A stretch of 64,000 nucleotides of DNA, taken from assembly GCA_963082975.1 (NCBI GenBank), contig OY720349.1, positions 49,023,962 through 49,087,961 of the forward strand, read 5' to 3'. The DNA is from Labia minor. Taxonomy: Eukaryota; Arthropoda; Insecta; Dermaptera; Spongiphoridae. The translations under genes and the position numbers were made by a program. The notes below the pieces were generated by a model, which was not told where the DNA came from, did not search any database, and saw only the letters and a program-made list of their open reading frames with translations. Below, one piece after another: positions 37,055-47,239 of this stretch; the first letter of the stretch is position 1; each line of letters starts with the position of its first letter.

Positions 37055-37690
37055 TGTATGTATTTATTGGAAAAAAATTATTCACAACTTACCGGGCGAT
37101 TATGGTGGATTTTTTGATAAAAATAAAAACAAATTATGTTAATTGAGGAAATTTATCATTTGTTTTTTTTTTTCTTCTCTTTAATAGTATGCATTCCTTC
37201 TTATTGATGATATTATCAACCATCTGAAAAAATAAAATATAAATTATAATGTTATCATTTAAAGAATATTAAAAACATGTATTTTTATGAATAGCAAAAA
37301 GAATTATAAGATTCATCAAATATTAATTTTTTTACACGATTTATTTTTTTCTACTTGTTTTTCTATTTCAAAAACTCTTCCATTTAAACATTACTTCATC
37401 TATTCTTGGTTGTATTTAATTTGTATCTCTATTAGAATCTAGAACTTATAAAAAAAAAATTTTTAATTAAATTTTCAAGCCAAAATGAATTTAACATTTT
37501 GATTTATTTAATTAATCAACCTATTGTCTTTACAATTTTGTTATAAAAAAATGCGATGTATCTCTTTTACTTTTTCTTGAAAAGAATTCATTCAACTTGG
37601 CATTTTTGTTTGTTTGTCTTTTTTTTTATTGTTTTTGTTTTATTAAAAGAAATCAACGTCTTTAAAAAAAAAAATAAAATAAAACATGTC
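37055..37690. other. AT-rich spacer
   Basis: No supported feature. Confidence 0.6.
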
Positions 37691-37759
37691 AATAGATTTT
37701 GATTTAAGTGCTTTTGACTGCCTCCATGCTAGTCTGCCATATCTTATTATTCTTGATAT

Positions 37760-38060
37760 TTTCGGATAGTATAAGTCGTGATGTGAACGTCGGCCGGATC
37801 CGGAAGCGGTCCGTCTCGTCCGCCATTATACGAGACGTGAAGGCGTTGCCACGTTCATTCGGCCGTTCGTTGGCTCTGGTCTTTCTTGAGGATTTTGGGG
37901 AGGTTGAAAAGAAGGTGGTGGGAGAAAAAAAGAGAGAGATTTATATCTATTCCAGCGATATATACTTTGTGCTCCCACTTTCTGTTTAAAATATTTCCCC
38001 TGACAACCTGCGAACCTTCGCAGTTAGATACACATATTTTTCATCAGGGTTGTCCAAAAC
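37760..38060. promoter_or_regulatory. GC-rich island with YY1/Pho-like site
   Basis: The sharpest local GC peak of this region (37775-37890). It contains an inverted repeat GTCTCGT (37813-37819) / ACGAGAC (37830-37836) whose loop holds CCGCCATTATA, resembling the YY1/Pho core GCCAT. Open frames across it change frame at short intervals and show no domain. A promoter or Polycomb-type element is possible but unproven. Confidence 0.3.
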
Positions 38061-38292
38061 TAGAGCTACAAAACTGGTTCAAATGAAGATAAATGTTAAT
38101 TTTATGTTCTACTTTCCAGTAACATCACATATCATATATTTTGATTTTATAAATAAGGGATATGTATATAATATCTGCTTTTCTTTAATTATCAAAAAAA
38201 GTTGTGTGATCTGGGCACAAATATTATTTTTGAATTCGAAACTTATGTTGAAAAGGTTCACCTCCCCTATTCTACTTTTTGTTTCATTTTTT

Positions 38293-38902
38293 TACTATCT
38301 CGCCAGAGATAGTATTGCGATCACGAAAATTTTCGATGTTGAGATTTTGATGTTTTTATACGTTTTGAAGGTTCCTGAATCATTTTCACTAAGGCTGAGA
38401 AAAATGTATATGCATATATGTGTGTGTGTGTGTATGTAGATAAGATTACGCAAAAACGGTTTGAGCTAGAATCATGAAATTTGGTACATGGGCATTATTT
38501 AAAATTTGTAGTTTTCTATCAACTTTTGAGAATTGTAGCTCAACCTGAAGAGGGTCATTACCTACAACATTTTGATTTTTTACCTCTAAAGTGCCCGAAA
38601 AAAATAAAGATATATATTTGATAGTTTTTCTCATGATTAAAAATTGAATAAAACTGCTATATATAGAATTTCAGCTTGATTGAATCACTGAAACTACCAG
38701 AATTAATTTTTTAATACTGCAAATCTCTCGCGCCAACACGTGACGAGGTGCCATCAACAAATGTCCATACATGCGCTGATTTAATAAATATTATTTATTA
38801 ATTTTAATTTATAATTTATAATTAATTAAATTTAATTTAAATATAATATATGTTATTTAATCCAAATCAAATTACGAGATAGTCGAATGGAGACACTCCA
38901 GC
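38293..38902 (-). mobile_element. Helitron-like element, full-length copy
   Basis: The 3' side (plus-strand left) has the hairpin TACTATCTC-GCCA-GAGATAGTA at 38293-38314, next to a T-run. The interior contains a GT microsatellite (38415-38434) and 'gcaaaaacggtttgagctag'. The other end, 'acgagatagtcgaatggaga' then 'cactccag', closes at about 38902. The ends share ACTATCTCG as an inverted motif. No coding sequence. This is the best reference copy of the family. Confidence 0.8.
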
Positions 38903-39089
38903 TTATTTCCATTTTCTTTTACGATATCACCTATGAAATATTTAACAATCAAAATAATAATATTAATATTAAATAATGAATTTCTAAAACAATAATATAT
39001 CAGTACTTTATAAATATAATATAACACTTCAGTAAAAATTATTACACCTTAATGAAGAGATATTCTTGTCTTTATGTATATGTTTCATC

Positions 39090-39448
39090 ATTCGATGCAT
39101 GTAGAAGTCTCTTAGAAATTGCGTCATTTGCGAAAGTCCATTCGAAAAAAACCTTCATAGTTTCATCGCAAAATTATAATGCAATTTTTTGCTAAAACAC
39201 AAAAAAATTCCATTCCACAACACTCATATTCACCAGATATGGCACCAAGTTTCATGAATTAAAGAAACAATTTCGTGAACGCCTTTTTGAGTTGATAGAT
39301 GTTATTCAAGAGAGTTCACTGACAGTTTTGATACCAAAAGTCAAGTATAAAAACTGTTAGAAACTGGAAAAAACGTTGGAATAAGTATTTTGTAGGGGAT
39401 TACTTTGAAGACAAAATAAATTTGGATGAACAAATAAATATTTTGTAA
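39090..39448 (+). pseudogene. Mariner transposase C-terminal pseudogene
   Basis: Remnants in shifting frames read LRKSIRKKPS (about 39130), then NSIPQHSYSPDMAP (the block carrying the third catalytic Asp), then LKKQFRERLFELIDVIQESS, and finally WKKRWNKYFVGDYFEDKINL to a stop at about 39448. This order matches the last third of a Tc1/mariner transposase, where the C-terminal 'W..C....GDYFEGD' is typical. At least two frameshifts and several stops are present. The DNA-binding domain and the first two catalytic residues are not present, and terminal repeats were not found. Confidence 0.8.
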
Positions 39449-41222
39449 ATAATTTAAAAAGTCACCTTAACTGTTAACTATAGGAGTATAAACGAGTTTG
39501 TGCATAGAAAGAATCAATGCAAACTTGTAAAAATATATTATGGATAAATACGAGATTGTATTTTTATAAATCTATAGAATTATTTATATCAATCAAATTT
39601 TATAGAAAATTATTTTAAAATCAGTTCTGTTTAACAAAAATTAAGGAAATTTCTTTATTAGAAATTTTATTGATAAATTTCTATTTCAATATTTTAATAT
39701 TTTCTGTGGTTATTTACATTTACATTCAGATTTAGATAAAAGGTTTCATGAAAAATACCCTTTATATATTTAATCGATTTTCTTAAAAAATAATAGCTAC
39801 TCATATTCTATAATTATTTATTTAGTATATTTTCCAAATAGATAGGACTTTTGATTTTACGGTAAAATTATCCTACTTTGACATACAATACAACTCGTAC
39901 CAATTCAAATTAATAAAATTTTAATAAGGGAATCTCAAAAACGAACATTTGTTCAAATTTTTTTCTTATATTTATTAAAAGTTAAGATGAAAGAAACCAA
40001 TTTTGAATGTCACTTATAAATATTATAATGCCATTAATTAAAGAAAGGGGCAAGCTTATTTTTCATTCAATTTAAAAATTAAATAAATTGAAATAGAAAT
40101 CCTCTGTTTCGGAACAAAAAGCCTCCTCTTCAATATCTGTTCTAAATATTTTTTTACCCATTAATAGTATAATAACATATATATATATATATATATATTT
40201 AATACACATTAATTTCAACAAATTGCAATCAAAACTCTACAGAATCTTTTTGCATCCTTTTTTACCTGATTACTACTTATAATTTAATTTGTAGTAAAAT
40301 AAAAAAGTAATTTTAAATATGATTGTTAATTGATTTCAATCAAAAGTTAAATTATTTAAATGAATTACTAAGTTATTATAATATGGAACGAATGCAGAGA
40401 GAAAAGTGAATATTCATTGAATTCTTCAGGTCAGCGAGCCTTTCATTTCACATCCAATGAGATTTCTTCTCTCTTGTGATTTGATTCCCACATCTTGTAT
40501 ATAGAATAATTAGAAAACAATAAATGAAAATGGAAATTCATTTAATCAATTAGATTGTAGATTCAAATAATTTTGATGTACCAGCAAGAGATTAAGTGAA
40601 AGAGAAAGAGGAAAATCTTTAAATTTTCCAATCCGATCTGAACGAACTTAATTAGCATATACCTCGCCTTTCCAAAGGTAATATGAATCGTTGTGTTGCT
40701 GCATTTGAATAGCAATTTAACTGAATAGCAAGTTTCGGCTTTAGTTGCCGTTGTTTTCGTTGAATATGGCACCGGGACTTGTGGTTTGTGGTTTTGTCGC
40801 TTCGTTCTTTTATGTTGTCGACAATGAAAGATGAAGGCTGACATTTGTGCCTGGAAAAAGCATTTCATTCAATTAATTACTCGTCCTTGTTTCATTTCAA
40901 CTTTTCAAATTAGTTTATATCCTTAGTTTTGGAAATATTTGTGAAATTAATAATTTTAGAAGCACTAAGAAAGTTTGGCTTGGAAATGGAGCAAACGGAA
41001 GTCATGCTGATTGTCACTGTTAAGTTTCTTAGTAAAATCCATCAGAAAATAACAACAAAGTCCTATTCGGAAAATTAATGAGAAACAATAAAAATCAAAT
41101 AATCATGCTTTATCTATACCAAATAATGGTAATAATATAAAATTTAATAATTATTGAACTATCAAGTTAGTTAATGTACTTACCTAAAATGATAAAAACC
41201 AAAGAACATATATAAAAGATTA
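39449..41222. other. AT-rich spacer with one island
   Basis: A (TA)n tract lies at about 40177-40197. An island at 40430-40880 contains a 100-codon minus-strand frame without recognised similarity, rich in Lys/Gln/His. Unclear significance. Confidence 0.3.
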
Positions 41223-41743
41223 TTTTTACCGACCGACGATAGCAAGGGAAAAATTGTTTTCACACCAAATTTTACATGAGGAGATTTTTTACATATCTTC
41301 ACGAAACATGCATTTGTTAACAGAAAAAAGTAGTTTTAGTATGATATTTGTCCGTCCGTCCGTCCGTCAGTCAGTTTGTGTGTCCGTATAGACCTGTATA
41401 ACTTGAACGGCTCAACGGATTTTGATAAAATTTGATATATTTAGTTAATGCATCAGTACCACGAATTCATCAACTTTTGTTTATATCCGGAAACCGGAAG
41501 TGGTAGTTTACAAAGTATTAATTTTATATTCATTGTCCCAAAATATTTCACTTAAAATATAGTAGTAATTAATAATTGAGTAATTAAACTAAAAATAAAA
41601 ACCAAGATAATATAATTTGGTCATTTTAATTCAAGTTTAAAAATTTTTTTTATACTTTATATATATTATATATATAATAATGTTGTTTGGGAATTAATTT
41701 ATTTCAAATCGTCGGTCGGTTTTGTGCCTGGTCACAGCTCATA
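41223..41743 (-). mobile_element. GTTGACC repeat, copy 5, diverged
   Basis: Runs from TTTTTACCGACCGACGATAG to 'gtcggtcggttttgtgcctg' then 'gtcacagctca'. It retains the minisatellite and the CGGAAACCGGAAGTGG block. It lacks the double CRE segment and is clearly older than the other copies. Confidence 0.82.
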
Positions 41744-42296
41744 TTTAATATGTTGGTTTCCCATTTTTAATTTAATCATATAGTCAACTTATAATAATAT
41801 TATTTTAATAAGTAATTTTAAAGCCTGAAAACTTAACAAAAATATTCCCAACTCTCCTTGTGGAAAAAATATATTTTTAATTAAAACACAGTTAAATTAA
41901 TATTAAACAATATGATCTAGACATACTTATATTGAAATATAAAGGTTGAACAACCATAATTAATTAATTAATAAGAAACTATTCGCGGTATTCACAAGAG
42001 GAAAATTTTGAGATATACTCTATTCAATGTCATGGGTGATATAATTTTATTAAATTCAATATTTGAAGTGGAATGAAATAAGCATAAACAAAAATGTCAT
42101 ATTTCATAAAAGAAATGAGAATAAAAGAGAAAGAAAAAATAAAAACATCTGGGAATGCTAGGAAGCATTACTATCAACAAACTTTTATTCATAGTTATCA
42201 CAAAATTGCATAAATAATTCCAATTTATATGATCTTAATATATTGTGAGAATTAGATAAATAATGTAGAGAGCAAAAAATATTTAAAAATAGATAT

Positions 42297-42440
42297 TTAT
42301 TTAAAAGAAATAAAATTATTTAATTTATCAGTTTTGTAAACTAGATCTTTATAGCGTTCTTGACTACGGTATTCGGAATCGTTTCTTTTTTCTCTGTCTC
42401 TTTTTCGCTTTTCATCACGAAAGTCCCAATCTTTCTCCAT
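42297..42440 (-). CDS. Small ORF, 47 aa, highly charged; unrecognised
   Basis: An ATG-initiated frame begins MEKDWDFRDEKRKRDREKRN, continues DSEYRSQERYKD, and stops within AT-rich DNA. It stands out because its codons are not simple A/T translations and its alternating Arg/Lys/Glu composition resembles charged segments in some TE N-termini and RS-like proteins. Upstream on the minus strand is 'gttattttttttag', which could be a splice acceptor, so this might be a terminal exon. I cannot assign a family, and chance cannot be excluded. Confidence 0.35.
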   Translation of the reverse strand: MEKDWDFRDEKRKRDREKRNDSEYRSQERYKDLVYKTDKLNNFISFK

Positions 42441-42559
42441 ATTGAAAATATATTCAAAACACTAAAAAAATAACGTAAGTAATTAATTAATATTTATTAT
42501 AATTTATAATAAATAATAATTAATAATAATTAATATAATTTATATAATTTATAATTATT

Positions 42560-42800
42560 ATTATAATTATAATGATACGATCGAAGATGAGCTGAAAACA
42601 TAGCTTATTTATAATTATGCGCTGAAAATATGGGAAATTTTCAACTTTGACCGCCGATTTGACCATGTTCCCAGCCGAATTTTAAAAAACCAATACCACT
42701 TTACATTTACACTTTTTTAAGCTCTACTCGAATCCAAAATCAAAATTTAAAAAATCGACAGACACACACAGACACACAGACATATAGATTTTATAAACGA
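42560..42800. repeat. Repeat-like segment with (CAGACACA) tract
   Basis: Contains 'aactttgaccgccgatttga' and a CAGACACACACAGACACACA tract at about 42760-42780. The layout (unique block, then CAGA/CACA satellite) parallels segments at 33740-33890 and 62880-63010. No duplicate copy sets its limits. 42800-43390 is AT-rich. Confidence 0.4.
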
Positions 42801-43389
42801 TCTAAAAGTTCGTTGAAAAATATAAATAGTGTTTTGGTGGTACTCATATCTTTCCAATAAAAAATATGGTTGAATAATGGGTGAATAAACAATTTTTTTT
42901 ATTTTTATTAAAGTTGAAATTTGTTGGATTATTTAAGAAGTTTATATAAAATTTAAAAATTATTTTAAATGTTTACGAATTATTCTAATTCAATTTAAAA
43001 ACTTATTATTTTGATATTTTTATATAATATATTATATAAATTAAATAATTTAAAAATACAAATTTAAATTTATATATTTTAATAATTATTTAATGAATAT
43101 AATATAGATTGAAAATGAAATTTAATATTGAAATTGATTTTGAAATCTTGGGTGTAGAATTGACAACAATGAACAAAAATATCACCAGTGATTTTTTCTC
43201 ATTATTTAAAAAACCAACCCCAAGTGCCTTTATTACATTCATTATCTAATGTTAGATATTTGAAACAGGTTTTATACATTTTTTAGGTGATAAAATTAAT
43301 TAGATAAAATAAATAAAGAAGGAAAATATTTAAAATTCTTTAAAAATATTGATATTTAAAATTCTTAATTTTTGATGGAAAAAAATGTT

Positions 43390-43745
43390 TTTTTATTTAA
43401 ATTTTGCTGTGAGGTTCACTCGACCTGCTTGATCAAATTCGAAAAACTACTAGATATAAAAAGTAGCGGCCTACGATTCAGAGAATCAAGGTAAAAAAAA
43501 AGTTGAGAGGATTCTATGTTGTAATGATCATACAAAGTCTCTACGCCTACTTGAATGGTTATATCCCTTCAAGAGGTTTTAGTTATTACACTCTGTGTAA
43601 AGTTAAGCGTGGCAAAGAACACTGCAAAAATTATGGGGAAAACCACTGAGCATAACCTGAAACGTCGTCCGCCTGGGCCAATCTCAGCTCTCAATTTTAT
43701 TTGTTTTCAATGTGTAACTTTGTTGGAAGTAAAATCAAAAATTAT
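43390..43745 (+). pseudogene. Degenerate Cys-rich coding sequence, unrecognised
   Basis: Several protein-like pieces follow each other in shifting frames: FCCEVHSTCLIKFEKLLDIK (about 43402-43461) with SSGLRFRES; VERILCCNDHTKSLRLLEWL (from about 43503); then TLCKVKRGKEHCKNYG (about 43588-43636); and EHNLKRRPPGPISALNFICF then QC (about 43648-43710). The spaced Cys/His pairs suggest a zinc-binding module. The A-run near 43492 and the T-run near 43578 are likely frameshift sites. It reads as one decayed gene or TE ORF rather than chance, but I cannot name the family. Spliced exons are an alternative, since AAG|GTAAAA at 43488-43496 resembles a donor. Confidence 0.45.
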
Positions 43746-44172
43746 TTAAATAGTTAATTTTTACTAGAAAAATTTGGAATTACATTTAAAAAAAAATGAT
43801 TATAAATCGTTATATAAGTGTAAGATATATTTTTGGATTATCCAAACGTGAATTTAGTTTTTCGTGATTCCCTTTTTATTCTTCTAATAAACCAATTCAA
43901 TTTTAAGAAGAAAATATTTTCTAAATTGAAGCAAATATATATATATTTAAGATCCAATCATTAAAGCACGATTTTGTATACTATTTTAAGACCGTGATCG
44001 TCTTCGTTAAAAAATTGATTAATTTTTTTTTTTATTATCATTAATAACAAATTGGTAAAACTAATAATTTTTTCTATTTGCAAAATTTCTACATAGTTTA
44101 ATGTAAAAATAAATTTCCATTCTCTTTTTGAAAGGACTACATATAACCTTAATTAAAATGTTACCGTAAACC

Positions 44173-44434
44173 GGGGTGAATAGGGACAGTTTTTCACGTT
44201 TTTTCCTCATAACTTACACAAAAATTAAATTATTCTGTTCATGACCTATCCATGTTTTGTACTCTTGGAATAGGTACATTTTGAGATAATAAAAAAAAAA
44301 TTGCCCTCACCCCCCTTTTCAATACTTATTTTTTTATGACTGTCCCTATTCACCCCAACAGTGGGGTGAATAGGGACACTAGTTTATATAACATGCAAAT
44401 CCCTTTTCAGACCTATTATGGGGTGAATAGGGAC
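44173..44434. promoter_or_regulatory. Subterminal transposase-site-like motifs, 3' side (4 copies)
   Basis: GGGGTGAATAGGGAC occurs at 44173-44187 (within the terminal repeat), inverted at about 44342-44356, direct at 44363-44377 and direct at 44420-44434. The inverted/direct pair at 44342-44377 forms a local palindrome-like arrangement. Confidence 0.85.
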
Positions 44435-44469
44435 TTTTAAAAAATAAAATTACATATTTTAGGCACATA

Positions 44470-44475
44470 TTTATT
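44470..44475 (-). terminator. Candidate polyadenylation signal AATAAA
   Basis: AATAAA on the minus strand about 113 bases past the transposase stop. Between them lies a small hairpin (ACGGGTATT...AATACCCGT, 44515-44537). In AT-rich DNA this hexamer is common, so the call rests on position. Confidence 0.4.
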
Positions 44476-44587
44476 TAAAATAAACTAAAAAAGAACTTTT
44501 ATATGGAAAAATACGGGTATTAGAAAAATACCCGTCAAAAAATAGGAACAATTTAAAGTGAATAGAAATAGAAATAGAAAATAGGTT

Positions 44588-46390
44588 TTACATTTCAGTG
44601 AAAAAATACCTTCCTCTCTTACTTGTAGGCTCTTTTAGAAATTTTGATACCTGTTCTTTTTTAAATTCAGAAATGTCCGGAACATCTGGAAAAACATGAA
44701 CATTTTTCATTTTTGTTGATGGTTTTTCTCGAAGGAATGATCCCATGAACCTATCACTGGACAATTTTTCTATGACCTTACCAATGAATGTTTTCACTCC
44801 TGTATCATATTGAAAATTCACTTGCACCCAATTCCCTTCTTCAATTTGCTTTTCATCCTCCACATCCACATCCTCATCATCCACATCCTCATTCTCCACA
44901 TCCTCATTCTCCACATTGTGTTCTTCTGGTTCAACAACTCCTAAACTTGGCATGGAGTTGTCAGAGGAATCATTGTTCATTCCTTCTGGTTCATCATCCT
45001 CTTCACTTGAATTTTCTTCACTTGTCTCAAAATCCTTTGATGTTACACTACGACCAGGGGGGATGTTCAGCTTCTTCTTCCGCTTCTTTGCTGGTTCTAT
45101 CTGCTCAGGATATCTCATTTCCTTCAGGAACGCTGCTAAGCTGTCGTTTATCAATGCTTCATTATCCACTTCATCTAGTTGATCCTCCTCAGATGGTAGC
45201 ATTTCTAGGACCCTATTTCGGTTTACAGGCTGTATTCCAGCTTTATCAAATCCTGCTTTGATGTCTTTGTCAAGAGTACCCACCATCAAATGGATTGCAT
45301 CTTTAAGATGTGCTGGAAAGAATCTCTTATCAAAAACATTGGACTTTGATTTCAATTTGGCCTGTTCCATTACTTTACGCCAACACTTTTTCATTGGTGC
45401 AAATAGGGCAATGTCCAGCGGTTGCGTTAAGTGAGTGGAGTTTGCCGGTAAAAAAATAAATCCAATGTTGTTCAGCTCACATAACCTGATCACTTCAGGA
45501 GACAGGTGGGAACTCAAGTTATCTCCTATAATCACTTTTTTTCCATCGATGCGACGGCAGTAGGGAACAATAACTCTCTGAAACCAATCTAGAAAGGTGT
45601 TTCCATCCATCCATCCCGACTTGGTCCTGTTGTATAGGGCTTCAGCAGGACCACCTTCACACCACAAATCATACAAATGTTTGGATTTGTAAATGACATA
45701 TGGAGGCAATAGTTTTCCTGCAGCTGTAGCTGCAAACATTACAGACACATTCGATTTACTTTGGTTCATCACCCTCTCAGGGTACTTACAGCCCCTTTTG
45801 AATATTAGCTTACGACGACCAGGGTCATCCGAAAGAGCCGTCTCGTCGTAGTTGATTATTGCTTCTGGAGTGATGCCATCCAGGTTTTTCTCAAGTTCAT
45901 TGAAATATTCATTTATTGATTGATGCGAAACACCAGCCCTATTTCTTTTTATATTTTGACACATTCGTTGAGAAAGTTCATCCTTGTGCCTCTTTAAAAA
46001 TGAAACCCCCCAATCAGCTCCCGGCATGTTGTCCTTGAATCTTTTAATTGTTTTGCCTTCTCTGTCAAGGAAATACTTGACAAAGCAACGTAGGTCGAAC
46101 GTGCTTAATGGGTAACCCCATTCACCACATTTTTTTAAAGATTTCACCAAAATATGTTCAATGTCTTTGCTGAGGGATGTTTGACCACCTATCTTCACTA
46201 TTTCAGGTTCACCTTGAAGTTCAGATTTTTTCATATACCGTTGTAAGGCCGATTTACTGATTCCAAATTTTTCCTCGGCTTTTCGTAGGCTCATCCCTCT
46301 CTTCACAGCATCCAGAGCCTTTTTGACTTCTCCTTCATCCACTTGGAGATGGGGTTTGGTGCGAGGATCCCTCTTGTAGGTCCGTACCAT
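44588..46390 (-). CDS. Pogo-like DDE transposase, 600 aa, intact
   Basis: Transposase of the pogo/Tigger branch of Tc1/mariner, expected to bind the element's terminal motif and carry out cut-and-paste transposition in the nucleus. In order: a psq-type helix-turn-helix (about residues 18-57, GMSLRKAEEKFGISKSALQR); a CENP-B-like second DNA-binding domain (about 70-152); and a DDE core with Asp182 (NYDET), Asp290 (GDNLSSH) and Asp326 (TQPLDIALF), giving DD35D spacing. Then come a basic KKRKKKL stretch (about 435-441, nuclear-signal-like), a very acidic Ser/Glu/Asp segment (about 450-518), and a conserved-looking C-terminal tail. I chose the ATG giving MVRTYKRD; the frame stays open four codons upstream, but only to a GTG. 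No stop or frameshift interrupts it. Pogo assignment is firm; activity is inferred. Confidence 0.95.
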   Translation of the reverse strand: MVRTYKRDPRTKPHLQVDEGEVKKALDAVKRGMSLRKAEEKFGISKSALQRYMKKSELQGEPEIVKIGGQTSLSKDIEHILVKSLKKCGEWGYPLSTFDLRCFVKYFLDREGKTIKRFKDNMPGADWGVSFLKRHKDELSQRMCQNIKRNRAGVSHQSINEYFNELEKNLDGITPEAIINYDETALSDDPGRRKLIFKRGCKYPERVMNQSKSNVSVMFAATAAGKLLPPYVIYKSKHLYDLWCEGGPAEALYNRTKSGWMDGNTFLDWFQRVIVPYCRRIDGKKVIIGDNLSSHLSPEVIRLCELNNIGFIFLPANSTHLTQPLDIALFAPMKKCWRKVMEQAKLKSKSNVFDKRFFPAHLKDAIHLMVGTLDKDIKAGFDKAGIQPVNRNRVLEMLPSEEDQLDEVDNEALINDSLAAFLKEMRYPEQIEPAKKRKKKLNIPPGRSVTSKDFETSEENSSEEDDEPEGMNNDSSDNSMPSLGVVEPEEHNVENEDVENEDVDDEDVDVEDEKQIEEGNWVQVNFQYDTGVKTFIGKVIEKLSSDRFMGSFLREKPSTKMKNVHVFPDVPDISEFKKEQVSKFLKEPTSKRGRYFFTEM

Positions 46391-46402
46391 TTTAACGTGC
46401 AC

Positions 46403-46672
46403 CTGAAAAAAAAATTAGGTTAGGAAGGTATGCACCAACTGAAATACAGAAACTTACTAGAATAAATTTATGATTATTCATTGTAGTAATAAGTAATGTG
46501 GTAGTTGAGCAAAGTAATTCTGAAAACTGTTATAAAAACAGGCAAACAGTGGTTTTAGACAGTGTCCCAATTCACCCCATTTCAACATCAAAATGGTCAA
46601 AATTTTTGAAAATATTTTTAGCATACTTTAAATGCTAGTCAAGGCTTGAATATTTTATGTATTATTACTCAC
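46403..46672 (-). other. Probable 5'-UTR intron of the transposase gene
   Basis: Reading the minus strand, GATTCTG|GTGAGTAATA at 46672 is a near-perfect donor. TTTTTTTTTCAG| ending at 46403 is a strong acceptor, 12 bases before the chosen ATG. This predicts a 270-bp intron, with an untranslated first exon upstream of 46672. Confidence 0.6.
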
Positions 46673-46973
46673 CAGAATCAGAGGAATACAGAAAAAATAT
46701 TCCAGGATGATCACTTGAACCTGCACAGAGCTGCAGACAACACTTTTTGAGGTTAAGTTTATGGCGCTTACAACAAGTAACAAAAACAAGGTCTACCAAC
46801 AGTATAAAAAATCAAGTTGAACATGTTTCATATATGTTAATATGTACAGAAAAGTTCCCTCTATTAGAATAAATTAAGTTGAGCAATGTATATTTAATGA
46901 ATGAAAAGTTATTGATAAATTAAAAAATTTCCTGGATTTTGTCCCTATTCACCCCTGCGTCCCTATTCACCCC
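46564..46973. promoter_or_regulatory. Subterminal transposase-site-like motifs, 5' side (3 copies)
   Basis: The reverse complement GTCCCTATTCACCCC occurs at 46941-46955 and 46959-46973 (18-bp tandem spacing, the outer one in the terminal repeat). A one-mismatch copy (GTCCCAATTCACCCC) lies at 46564-46578, inside the predicted first-exon promoter region. Confidence 0.85.
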
Positions 46974-47239
46974 GGTTTACGGTACCCTTGTTTGTTTATC
47001 TATTTAAATAAATTAAATTCCAAAAAGTTTTCAGCTCAATGTCCATATTAAATTAAAGAATAATTAAATAAAATTTAATTAAAATAAAATTTATTTTTTA
47101 TTTAGTCTAATTTTTTAACTAAAATGAAAGTGAATGAAATGAGAGAGAGAAATATATATATATATATATATATAATATTTGTACTTTTCTTTTGTTATGT
47201 TTAACTGTTTGATAAACTACCTTGTGACATTTGATTGGC

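Larger units (their letters stand above)
44164..46982 (-). mobile_element. Pogo/Tigger-like DNA transposon, apparently complete
   Basis: Perfect 24-bp terminal inverted repeats start CCGTAAACCGGGGTGAATAG at 44164 and end as the exact reverse complement at 46982. They are flanked by TA target duplications (44162-44163 and 46983-46984). The element is 2819 bp and carries one uninterrupted transposase gene. A 15-bp motif, GGGGTGAATAGGGAC, contained in the terminal repeat recurs in both subterminal regions (seven copies in all). Perfect ends plus an intact frame suggest recent arrival and possible autonomy. Confidence 0.95.

Noticed and set aside
36753..37146. Two similar open frames on opposite strands (88 and 96 codons)
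   Set aside because: They are mirror readings of the perfect palindrome; the shared peptide is forced by the inverted arms.
44788..45261. His/Pro/Ser-rich 157-codon open frame on the plus strand
   Set aside because: It is antisense to the acidic and catalytic parts of the intact transposase. Its repetitive composition is the complement of the GAN/GAY-rich acidic segment.
46391..46402. Longer transposase start (four codons upstream)
   Set aside because: The upstream codon is GTG and the predicted splice acceptor lies immediately before it. MVRTYKR is the start typical of this family.
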